The notes below the pieces were generated by a model. That model was given only the letters and a program-made list of their open reading frames with translations. It was not told where the DNA came from and searched no databases. Made by a program: the position numbers and the translations under genes. DNA of 64,000 nucleotides from Endotrypanum monterogeii. Its lineage: Eukaryota; Euglenozoa; Kinetoplastea; Trypanosomatida; Trypanosomatidae. Position 1 is the stretch's first letter; every line of letters starts with the position of its first letter. The stretch spans positions 485,060 to 549,059 of the forward strand of contig CM007345.1 in assembly GCA_000333855.2 (NCBI GenBank), given 5' to 3'. This document shows, piece by piece, positions 38,430 through 47,431 of the stretch.

Positions 38430-40862
38430 CTACACCTCTGTGTCACGACTGTCGCCACGCAGCAGTACATAGACTGGCTGCTGAGCGGCAGTACCAATGA
38501 TCATCACTTTGAACAGCGACTCGTACCGCAAATCGGAGAACTCGGCAAAGCTAACACGAATCTCCACACAGCCACACTCACCGCCCAGCGATGCGGGCGG
38601 AACAACCCCTTCAAGTGGATCGAGGGAGAACCGCGCAGGTTCGTTAACGTATACGAGTCCAGCGGAACCCCTTGCAGGCGGTGGCACGGCAGGCATCTCC
38701 ACCGCAGCCTTCACCTTACGCGTGACGGAATCACACTGACGTTGAGTAGCGCAGACACCGAGCTGCGTTGTAGTTGTGTTTGCCAGCAGAAGACCTTTGG
38801 AGACCATAGGTGAGCAAACAGCCATGTGATCACTCGCCGTGATTCGCTGCTGCTGCTGAAGGCGGAATGCGTCAAGCGTATTCTCATCGATGTCCGTGAC
38901 GGGAAGAATCTGGAAGGAGACGGAGACGGCACTCCGGTTGAGCAGCATAAATTTTTGGGTGTATGCCACCTGCCGGCGGCCGTCGTGGCGCTGTTGGCCT
39001 GGGCGGAACCATACCACTCCCGGACTGCACTCCAGCCACGGCATTGTGATGGGCACGCGGAGGCGCAGAAGCTGGTGAGGTGCCGAGATGCGGCTGTCGG
39101 TGGAGTCGCACGTGGCGTCTGCCAGTTCAGATGTGGGCAGGAACTGAATCTTCAACAGCCCCTCGATAGAAAGCGCCTTATCTGTCACGGAAAATGGGGA
39201 TGATGTAGAGATGAGATTCGCGCAGGACTGTCGCCACTCAGAGCTTCCGGTAAGTACCTCCACCTGTATATCAAGCGAATCCATGCTTTCCAACGTGTAC
39301 CTGTGCACCACAGCACCAGTCGAAGGTGTCGTTGAAGTAAAAGCGAAGAGCTCCGTTGCGGCGTCATGACCAAAGCGCCAGAGATCACATCGCACAACGG
39401 AGAACAAATTCAAAGGATCGCAGGTATTCCGTGCGGAGATAAAAATAGCGAAGCGCAGTGATGAGCTGTTCCGGTTCGTGAGGCGAATCGTCTGTCTGCT
39501 TTGCGGCACAGCCAAAGAAGCTCCCAACGCCCTTCTGTTCACCAAAGGCACCGCCGGAAAGACAACGCACCGCTCCGAAGGCTCAACAGTGAGGCGCGGC
39601 TGACCGCAACGCGCTCGCAGCCGCAGCTCGACCGACATGAAATACTTCCGACTCTCCTCCTCCAGTGTACGACGGCGACTCTCCATGAAGGCAAGAAGAG
39701 CCTGCCGCTCCTCTGACTCCTCCTGCAACACCTCCAGTGGCGGAATAGATTCTGGTCGCTGCGAGAACAGAGACATGTTGCTAGTGCTCTGATCATCGTC
39801 GTCGTCAGCGGCCTTGTCCGTGCTGCGGTCAGCACTTCGACTTGCCGACTTGTCAAAAGGAGAGGCAGGAGAGTTGATCACAGGTGTTTCACCTGCAGCT
39901 GCAGCGCGGTCGAGCACTCGTTGTGCCGCCTCGGAGGGCCACACTACCCTTCCGCTACGCACAACTCGACCGCCCGGGCGGGTGCGCAGTGGGCACATGA
40001 CACTAAGCTGCGCCACCGTCAGCTTTGTCCCTCCTGAATCGCCGGCGTCTGCCTTTGCTCTAGAACCCGTCCTCGCCTCACTGATAGAGCGAGCTAGCCG
40101 CTGGGAGGGGTAGCGGTCCGCGTAGAGGGTGTAGAAGTCGTCAACAAGAAACATATCGTTCAGTTCGCTATGCGCCAGCACGGCATGGATGCAGACACTA
40201 CCCTGCCACGTGTGCTCCGAAGGCGGCAGCATGGCCTCCTCGAACTCTTCGTCGTCGTCGCTAGCGGCGGGGGTGCGGGATGCGGAATGACCGCGTGCGC
40301 TGGCGCCATCGTGGCCTCTAGGATTATGAGAAAGAGCGAAGCCGTCTGGGCGGCCAACGCCCTTGGAGGTTTCCTTCGCCCCCGATCCCTCTGTGACCGC
40401 CGCTGTCGGTGTAAACTCCAGCAGCACCTCACGCCTCGAGTGGGCGGGAATGCGCAGCTTAAACGGCGTCGCTGTGACTCGTCCGACGCGCTGCCGCTCC
40501 TTCTCCCGATCCTCCTCGGTCATGGAGCATAACCTCAGCTCAACCTGATCTGCCGGTACATCCGGGTCCACGGCGTGGACAGACATTCCCAGCGGACACG
40601 CGAACACCTCTACTGTTACGTCCATGTCGCGTGACACGCGGTTCACGAGCCGAATCGTGCGCCGCGACGTCCCCAAAGGTGCAATCACCGGCGGCATCTG
40701 CAGCACCTCTTTTCCGTCCCGGCCGCCCTCTTTCATAAGCCCTGACGTCATCGAATCGAGTACAATAGGTTTACCGTACACTTCGTACTCCACAGGTATT
40801 TGCATCCACGGTAGACTCGGGTTAGCACGCACGCACAGCTGCTCAAAGTACCGACCGGGCAA
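38430..40862 (-). CDS. C-terminal part of a frameshifted ASH/MSP-domain flagellar-type protein
   Basis: About 810 residues in a frame that has no good start. The open frame reaches up to 41039 but only through a TTG; its first ATG is at 40805, inside what looks like a conserved domain. The segment begins LPGRYFEQLCV and continues PWMQIPVEYEVYGKP, a typical end of an Ig-like ASH/MSP domain whose first half is encoded in the other frame just upstream. Further beta-sandwich domains follow (RRTIRLVNRVSRDMDVTVEV; RQTIRLTNRNSSSLRFAIFI; FMLLNRSAVSVSFQIL). Proteins of this type (hydin, CFAP47, CFAP65, CFAP74, DLEC1) build axonemal projections. It is best read as the C-terminal third of the 40748-46249 gene. 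An independent gene starting at 40805 is unlikely because there is no room for a splice site. Confidence 0.75.
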   Translation of the reverse strand: MPGRYFEQLCVRANPSLPWMQIPVEYEVYGKPIVLDSMTSGLMKEGGRDGKEVLQMPPVIAPLGTSRRTIRLVNRVSRDMDVTVEVFACPLGMSVHAVDPDVPADQVELRLCSMTEEDREKERQRVGRVTATPFKLRIPAHSRREVLLEFTPTAAVTEGSGAKETSKGVGRPDGFALSHNPRGHDGASARGHSASRTPAASDDDEEFEEAMLPPSEHTWQGSVCIHAVLAHSELNDMFLVDDFYTLYADRYPSQRLARSISEARTGSRAKADAGDSGGTKLTVAQLSVMCPLRTRPGGRVVRSGRVVWPSEAAQRVLDRAAAAGETPVINSPASPFDKSASRSADRSTDKAADDDDDQSTSNMSLFSQRPESIPPLEVLQEESEERQALLAFMESRRRTLEEESRKYFMSVELRLRARCGQPRLTVEPSERCVVFPAVPLVNRRALGASLAVPQSRQTIRLTNRNSSSLRFAIFISARNTCDPLNLFSVVRCDLWRFGHDAATELFAFTSTTPSTGAVVHRYTLESMDSLDIQVEVLTGSSEWRQSCANLISTSSPFSVTDKALSIEGLLKIQFLPTSELADATCDSTDSRISAPHQLLRLRVPITMPWLECSPGVVWFRPGQQRHDGRRQVAYTQKFMLLNRSAVSVSFQILPVTDIDENTLDAFRLQQQQRITASDHMAVCSPMVSKGLLLANTTTTQLGVCATQRQCDSVTRKVKAAVEMPAVPPPARGSAGLVYVNEPARFSLDPLEGVVPPASLGGECGCVEIRVSFAEFSDLRYESLFKVMIIGTAAQQPVYVLLRGDSRDTEV

Positions 40863-43800
40863 GGCACACACGGAAGTCGCACTGGAATTCGCACACGGCC
40901 GTAGGGACCCAAACTGCCTGTAAAAGACCCTAGCAGAGTAACACACCGACGCCCGTCGCCGAGCACCTTCTGCGCAGCCGCCACCATCTGCTGACGTTGC
41001 TGTTGCACCGTCACGCCAGTCTGCACGCTCGTGATCCAAAAAGCTGGCAGGGAGGAACTGTGTTCATCATCCTCCCTGTCGGTCCCCGATGCCTCCACCG
41101 CCATCAATGCTGAGAATGGAGACAACAACTGCCCCTGCTCCTTATCCTGCTGAGCTAGTGTCACTTTGCCGCTTTCACCTGGCACATCAACGTCGACGCC
41201 TCGCTCGATGGCCTTCACGCTCCGACTGGCACCCCCCGCCGCTTTCTTGCGCCGCTTGCTCAGTAGGTCCTGCACACACACCACCTCCATCGGCAGTGGG
41301 GTGAAGTGCTTGGTACGCACCTCGTAGGTTCCCACGCAACCGGTGTAGTTCTCAAGAACAATCGCCAGGGAACAGCGGGAAAGAGGGACTTCATCGAGCA
41401 TGTAGTCAACTACACTCTGTGCCGAGCAGTAAGGACGCACCACGGGAAGGTCTGCTTGCATTTCAGACCCCGCTAGTGCATCTGGGGTATCAGTAGCCTC
41501 TGAGAACAGAGCAGCGTCAAGCGAGTTCAACAGGAGCGCGCGCACGTACGCCTCGGTAGACATGAGCGCTGTTGAGGCATTCGCATCACTCTCGTCTCGT
41601 GGCTTATCGGGTACCACGTCCACGGAGACGGTCACCAACTCGACCCTGTCGCACCGCACCTCCACGAATAAAGCTTGCCGGCTGCGCTTCGAGACAACGC
41701 CGAGGAGAGTTGAGTAATCGTCTTTGCCGCCTGCGGTAGTCGCGGTGTTTCCCTGGGCTCCCACGAGCGTCCCCGCCCCCTCGGGCAGGCTGCGGCGGTT
41801 CGCTATAGCGGGAGGGCAAGCGTGGAAGCGACAACGCACAGGCACTGTCAGCAGCTCCCCTGCACGCAACGAATGCTTCTCCTTGTAGTCGAGCTCCATA
41901 TAAGATGGCGCGGGGATTGCCGGAACGACGGTGAAAACTGTGTCAAGGGCTGAGCGGTTCGATACGTGGAAAGCCTTGGACTGCCACACACCCTCCGGCA
42001 CAACACCGAACTCCACGACAGGGTCCTCCACGACGAGCAGCGGCTGCTGAATGGTTGCCCGAGTCTCTATCGCGACCGAGGCACCGCCATCACGCACAGT
42101 GAGCTCAAAAAATGTCTGTGCGTCCTCGGTGGATACGACCCGGCGGTACACAGTGACCTCAACTGTGTTGCCGGCACCGAGGCGAAACGATTCGGGAATA
42201 AACACGAATCGCGATGGGTGACGCATGAGGGGGTCACAAAGGTCGAAGACAACGGGGATGGAGTTGGGATTCGACACTGTAAAGGAAGCGGCAGCCTCCT
42301 GGCCGAGTTCAATCAAGCCAAAGTCCAGCAACTCGGCGCTGGTCATGACCGTCGGGCCAACACCGGTGGCTGTGACAAGCAAAGCGTAGTAGCCACAACA
42401 TTCAGATTGCGGAAGCTGAGCCAGCTCCTCCGAGGCCGTCGTCGTCGCAGATGCTAACCCTCCGACAACGCTAACTACTGACGCAGATCTCTGTCGTCTG
42501 TCCATGCCTCCGTTGGCACTGTTAACCCTAGGTGGACACACACTCGATCCAAGAAGCGCCTTCTGCGGAGGTACAGTCATGTGTGCGCGTCGGCTCGCCG
42601 TGTCCGCGCCATTACCGCCCCGTGAGTTCTGCTGCGAAGAGAACGACGCACAGCTCGAGAGCCCTGCCGTGGGCACCGAGCCTCTCGCCGTCAGACGGGC
42701 ACATAACAGCTCCACCTCTGGCACCCAGCACGGCACAACGGCGTAGTGAGGTCCAATGGCCTCCAGCGTGAAGTTGACGGTGACGGTAACTGCTTCATTC
42801 GGGGCGATGAGACCATTGCGAGGATGGCACGTCACGGATATACCGTCGCTCCTTGGGAATGAGGCGGACCACCGCTCATACGTGAGGCCCGTGCCCATGT
42901 TCCCGTCCAGGTATCCATACTGATCGAGCGAAGCGGCAAACTCTGCAGCAGTGGGATCTAGCAGAAAGTGCATCGCAATGGGTGAACTATTGCGCAGCGA
43001 AACTGTGCGCGTTGTCCTCGACTGAATAAGGCACTCAATGCGCTCCTCAATTACCGCTGGTTCGATGGAGAGTGTTGGCAGTACTGGCTGTTGATAGGTC
43101 AGGAAACCTGTGACGAAGACAGCGTCGGTGTCGGCATCGACAACATTGTCTTTTAGCCCGCTTTTAAAGCGCGCGAAGGCAGCAATAGGATCTAGGTACG
43201 TCACCTGCAACCCATTGGGCAGCGCTGTTGCACTCCCGGCCCCGTTGCTGAAAGGACTGACACCATCCTCAGAATAATGAACACCGCAGGGTATGGGTCG
43301 ATTGCGGCAGTACAGCTCCAGCACCTCCGCATCTACGAAAGACAACTTCTCCGCATTATGGGGGGCGGAGGGGTCGGGCATCTTGTCCAGGAAGAGGTTA
43401 TAGAGCGTCTGCAGGGGTTGCAGGGTACACGGCGTCACGGTGAGGGTGAAATCTGTCGTACTCATCGGCGGAAGAATCCCCGAGACCGGTGTGATGCGAG
43501 AAATCCGGTCGGCGTCAACATCAGTCACGTTGTCAGTGGTGAGAGGGGTGATGGAGGTAACATCTGAAGAGAGAATACACGTCGACTGGCCCTTCACGTC
43601 GATCTTCTCCGGATCCGCCCTCGTATTGCCATCTTTGACATCCTCCGGGTATGAAAGCACACCACCATGCCAGTGATACGGCAACGGGACGGCGCAGTCG
43701 TTGCGGACAGTCAACGGCACCTCTGTTGGCATATCCGGCATCGTGCCCTTCAGAAGTAGTTGGAGTTGTGCGTTTCTTTGGCACAGCTGCCACTGCGGCG

Positions 43801-46249
43801 CACCGTCGTCCTGAATCAACTGCGGCCCCAGCGTAGTGATGTTGACACGCGGAACAACACCGATGCCAAAAAGCCCCACCCTGTGCTCCGTCAGCACCGA
43901 GCTGTCTGGAGCACTGCCCGCACGCACCGCCACGGTCAGGGTTGCCTTACAAGGGCCCTCGGACAGTGGGCAAAAAGATACGTGAAGCGGCAGTGCGTGG
44001 CTGGAAGAGAGCGTCGTGGCCACCACCGGTGACAGTGAAACAGCGAACTCGGGAGAAGAACTCTGAACGTGTACCACCGCTGTGGAGCCGGTGTTCTCGA
44101 CATAAATCATCTGCCGTACTGCATCAAGAAGAAGCACCTTCCCGAATGTCACAACCGCAGGAAGGGAGTCGCCTGCCTCCAGGCGCACTGCTTGAGAAAC
44201 GAGGGCATCGTGGGGAATGAGCGGCGGCGCTTGCGCAGCAACACACACTTCTCCATGCGCCGCCTCCGCGTCGGCGACTGCACTTTCCCAATCCTTCTCC
44301 TCCGCAGCTGACGATTCTGCATCAAGCCCCAACTCGTTCGTGTCTTCCGTGCGCCTAGTAACAGCCACGGTGGCACGGCGCCACCACTCAAAGCGTGGCA
44401 ATATCACCTGCCCCTGCAACGATACGATCATGAACTGCCACTGCGCTCCCTCGCCAGCCCGGTCATTCAACTCTCGTGTGACGCCCATCTCCAGCACAGT
44501 TTCCAGCGTCGCCGTAGCCTCGTCGATGGAGGTAGGGCAAAACACGACCTCGATCTCCATGTAGCCTCCGCAGTTCAGTGGTGTCTCTGGCGACACCGTC
44601 ACAGCCGCACCAGCGGAGGGTGCAACGCGAACGCACCGGTATGCGAGCCACGGGTGCGAAGACGGCTTGAGACGCAAACGAGTGCGATATGGGTTTCGAT
44701 TTACGAACCGAATCACCTGTCGGCTCGGCACCCCAACGCAGGTAGAGAGAGAGAGTCGACCGCCTTTGCAGGAACAGCTCACGCCAGTCAGAGGGTTCGC
44801 AGTCGAAGCGGCCGAGGGGCCACCCCGCGCAGAAGACGAGGTTACCACAGTCCGTCCTTTGTACAAGGTGTCGCTAGCGCCGCCACCCGTGGTAGCATTC
44901 TTCTTGGAAGTCGACCGCACCCTTTTGTGCTTCTGCTGCTCCTGCAGCGGCGGCGACAGTCGTTTTGGAAAGGATGGCCCTCGATTCCCACTCGACTCCC
45001 CAGCATCATTACCGTCCTCGGTGCCTGCGTGAACCAGCGGCTGAAAAGATTCTGAGCGCGGGGCGGCGCGGTATGCAGCGGTTTCCGGCAGCGGCGGCAA
45101 TGAACAGCTGCCGGTGGCAGCATCAGGCCGCTTAGTCGTGATTCCTGCTGCGTGCGTGCGCAACTGGTCCTTTAGTGACGCCGTAATGTCCGCAGCATCA
45201 CGGTCTTCCTTTTGCTCGTCGGCAGCGAGGTTGTTTGTCATTGCAGGGCGATAACCATACTCCCTCTTTAGCATCTCATGATACTCTACCGCAAACGAAT
45301 GGGCATCAATCAGAAACGGCGGCGGCATCGCGAGCGTCGCAGCGTCCACTTCCGCGAGGTGGTCAAGAGCACCTTGACCCGTCACCATCGCATCGTCCTT
45401 GTCGACGACGTGTGCACGGGTAATGGCTGTCCCATCGGCACGCCCCGCCCGATCAGACCTCTTCCCTTTCTGTCGATTCGGGCTAGCGTTGCTCGGCGCC
45501 GCCATGCCCCGCTCTGATGCGCCGCGTTGTGTGGACGTAGACGCCACTTCGGTGCGAGACGCCGAGGCTATTCGGTGCTTGAACTGCTGAGGTGCCGCTT
45601 GGCGAAGTAAGAGCGACGAGTGTGGCGCCGCCGCCGCCGTCACCTCTGAGACCGGTGCTGTAGAAGATATGGCGACGGGAGGTACCTCGAGCACCTCGCA
45701 CAACGCGTACGCCCCGAGCGGTTTGTTTGTGAAACGCCGCAGCTCGTTCGCCTCTCTTTCCAAGTACACCTCCACTTGTCTCTGTGTGCTGCACATCTGC
45801 TCGGCGTACCGTGATGCCAACTGACGCGCTGGCTGTAGCCGCTGCGTTGCCATAGCAGCCTGCATGTGTTGCTGTAAGAGTGCTTCACGCTTGGCCTGAA
45901 CCAGAGCTACCTCGGACTGTCGACTCTGATGCACCGGCTTCATCCTCGTCCGCTTCCCGCTAGGCTGCCCTGACGCCGCCGACAAAGGGGGTGATGATAA
46001 CGCGCTACAAGCCCCAGAACGTGACAGCGAAAGAGGCGACGTGAGGAGGGGGTAAATTTCAGGAAATTCTTTGCTGAGCTGCGCATCCACCTCCGTCTTG
46101 CAGAGGGTCTCCAAATCATGCTGAGACTGCTGCAAGCGCTGTTCGTGCTGTTGCTGGAGTTGCTGCAGCTCCTCCAGCTCATTTTCAAAGCACTCGTAGG
46201 CCTTTGGAGCCCATGAGGACACGATAGTCAGGTCGTCCTCTACACTCAT
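40748..46249 (-). CDS. Large ASH/MSP-domain protein, candidate axonemal central-apparatus component (frame interrupted)
   Basis: The first 1833 residues from ATG 46249. An acidic start (MSVEDDLTIVSSW) leads into a Gln-rich coiled coil (about residues 20-60) and another helical region (about 115-180). From about residue 480 come repeated Ig-like ASH/MSP domains, each with a strand such as RQVIRFVNRNPYRTRLRL, RQMIYVENTGSTAVVHV, TVSLRNSSPIAMHFLL or FTVSNPNSIPVVFDL. This is the design of hydin, CFAP47, CFAP65, CFAP74 and DLEC1, flagellar microtubule-associated proteins; I cannot choose among them. The last ~38 codons (after about 40865) lose domain character while the neighbouring frame continues it, so the true protein probably runs on into 38430-40862, about 2600 residues in all. 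The cause is most likely one extra GT unit in a short GTGTGT run, real or an assembly error. Confidence 0.78.
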   Translation of the reverse strand: MSVEDDLTIVSSWAPKAYECFENELEELQQLQQQHEQRLQQSQHDLETLCKTEVDAQLSKEFPEIYPLLTSPLSLSRSGACSALSSPPLSAASGQPSGKRTRMKPVHQSRQSEVALVQAKREALLQQHMQAAMATQRLQPARQLASRYAEQMCSTQRQVEVYLEREANELRRFTNKPLGAYALCEVLEVPPVAISSTAPVSEVTAAAAPHSSLLLRQAAPQQFKHRIASASRTEVASTSTQRGASERGMAAPSNASPNRQKGKRSDRAGRADGTAITRAHVVDKDDAMVTGQGALDHLAEVDAATLAMPPPFLIDAHSFAVEYHEMLKREYGYRPAMTNNLAADEQKEDRDAADITASLKDQLRTHAAGITTKRPDAATGSCSLPPLPETAAYRAAPRSESFQPLVHAGTEDGNDAGESSGNRGPSFPKRLSPPLQEQQKHKRVRSTSKKNATTGGGASDTLYKGRTVVTSSSARGGPSAASTANPLTGVSCSCKGGRLSLSTCVGVPSRQVIRFVNRNPYRTRLRLKPSSHPWLAYRCVRVAPSAGAAVTVSPETPLNCGGYMEIEVVFCPTSIDEATATLETVLEMGVTRELNDRAGEGAQWQFMIVSLQGQVILPRFEWWRRATVAVTRRTEDTNELGLDAESSAAEEKDWESAVADAEAAHGEVCVAAQAPPLIPHDALVSQAVRLEAGDSLPAVVTFGKVLLLDAVRQMIYVENTGSTAVVHVQSSSPEFAVSLSPVVATTLSSSHALPLHVSFCPLSEGPCKATLTVAVRAGSAPDSSVLTEHRVGLFGIGVVPRVNITTLGPQLIQDDGAPQWQLCQRNAQLQLLLKGTMPDMPTEVPLTVRNDCAVPLPYHWHGGVLSYPEDVKDGNTRADPEKIDVKGQSTCILSSDVTSITPLTTDNVTDVDADRISRITPVSGILPPMSTTDFTLTVTPCTLQPLQTLYNLFLDKMPDPSAPHNAEKLSFVDAEVLELYCRNRPIPCGVHYSEDGVSPFSNGAGSATALPNGLQVTYLDPIAAFARFKSGLKDNVVDADTDAVFVTGFLTYQQPVLPTLSIEPAVIEERIECLIQSRTTRTVSLRNSSPIAMHFLLDPTAAEFAASLDQYGYLDGNMGTGLTYERWSASFPRSDGISVTCHPRNGLIAPNEAVTVTVNFTLEAIGPHYAVVPCWVPEVELLCARLTARGSVPTAGLSSCASFSSQQNSRGGNGADTASRRAHMTVPPQKALLGSSVCPPRVNSANGGMDRRQRSASVVSVVGGLASATTTASEELAQLPQSECCGYYALLVTATGVGPTVMTSAELLDFGLIELGQEAAASFTVSNPNSIPVVFDLCDPLMRHPSRFVFIPESFRLGAGNTVEVTVYRRVVSTEDAQTFFELTVRDGGASVAIETRATIQQPLLVVEDPVVEFGVVPEGVWQSKAFHVSNRSALDTVFTVVPAIPAPSYMELDYKEKHSLRAGELLTVPVRCRFHACPPAIANRRSLPEGAGTLVGAQGNTATTAGGKDDYSTLLGVVSKRSRQALFVEVRCDRVELVTVSVDVVPDKPRDESDANASTALMSTEAYVRALLLNSLDAALFSEATDTPDALAGSEMQADLPVVRPYCSAQSVVDYMLDEVPLSRCSLAIVLENYTGCVGTYEVRTKHFTPLPMEVVCVQDLLSKRRKKAAGGASRSVKAIERGVDVDVPGESGKVTLAQQDKEQGQLLSPFSALMAVEASGTDREDDEHSSSLPAFWITSVQTGVTVQQQRQQMVAAAQKVLGDGRRCVTLLGSFTGSLGPYGRVRIPVRLPCVPCPVGTLSSCACVLTRVYRGCKYLWSTKCTVNLLYSIR

Positions 46250-47431
46250 CGCTGCGGAAGATCAAAAAAAAAAATTGACGTGAACACCACACCGGAAGAA
46301 AAAAGAGGGAGAAAGGAAGCAGCAAACACGCAAGGGGCGCACACCCCTCCCTGGATAATCCAACACGACTGCAGCGATTGGCAAACAGAGTCTGAGCTCT
46401 GCACCAGCCGATATACAGAAAGGAGGATGAGACTTCTCACGTACAGCTCTTCTTCGCCGAAGACCAGTGTTATTATATATATATATATATATATATATAT
46501 TCCGGTGCATATCGTTGGGTCATGTGGAAAATTCAAGGGTAGTGAGAACAGTGGGAAGAACGAGGGGGGCGGAGAGCAGTAGACGAAGGAGGATGTTTTT
46601 TTTTTTAATAAATGGGGATCATCAAAAAGAAGTGCCGTAGACCAAGAGGACGGAAGCAGTGGAAGACAACCCACCCCCAAGGTAGACACCCTTATCCTGT
46701 GCAGTTGCCCCCCCTCCCATGCCAAAAGCGTCCTTGATGGATTTATATATTGCGAATGACTGAACAAGGCTGCGGCATTGTTCACCTGTGCGTGAATACG
46801 CTGTATTATCGGGCGGAGTTGCAATCACCATCACCATCCTCTCTGCCGTACATGTATTCGCACTTGATGTATTTATTTATATGTTTGCCTTGCGTTTGTG
46901 GATCCAGAGAATGCCACCAGGCCAGCAGTGATTTTCTTTTCTTGGGGTGAGGGGGAGGAAAGGAATCAAAGGAGAAAGAAAGGGGAGTACCATTTTTTTA
47001 AACAAATACACAAACAGAGCCTGTGTCGTAGGGAGGGGTGCAAAGGGGCAGGGCGGGACAGGGGCAACTGTCTGCCCCCAACTCTGCCATCCAACCCCGC
47101 CCCTCTCCTCCCACACCCCTTTCTCCCCTGTCTCTGAAAGGAGACTAACACCCAGCTGCACAATTTTACGCCCCCGGCACCACACGAACAAGAAAACATA
47201 TCCCGCCGTTTACGTTCATTTATTATCACATCGTGCGTGATCCTCCTCCCCCTCCCCTCCTTTACCCGTTTTGCCATTACGGCACCTCAGGTGCCACTTG
47301 TCCATCGCGGCGGGGGTATGCAATACCCGCAGAGGTGCAGAAAGCTGCCCCTGTGTTTGTGGACGCACCGCTTGCTTACACACGGATTTCTCTTCCTGCA
47401 TCCTATCACATTCTCCGTGGCCGTCAGTACG
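46250..47431. other. Intergenic region upstream of the flagellar-type gene
   Basis: No gene recognised. It contains an A run (46264-46274), a pyrimidine tract on the transcribed strand (46294-46319), a TA run (46473-46500), a T run (46596-46606) and pyrimidine-rich sequence around 47090-47140. Confidence 0.7.
46252..46319 (-). promoter_or_regulatory. Predicted trans-splice acceptor two bases before a start codon
   Basis: A transcribed-strand pyrimidine tract (CTTCCTTTCTCCCTCTTTTT, near 46300-46319) is followed by no AG until CCGCAG at 46252-46253. That leaves only CG before ATG 46249, so the mRNA leader would be almost entirely spliced leader. Confidence 0.4.

Noticed and set aside
40863..40880. 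Programmed -1 ribosomal frameshifting as the preferred explanation for the split gene
   Set aside because: No heptameric slippery site or clear downstream pseudoknot is visible; a two-base change in the short GT run explains the shift more simply.
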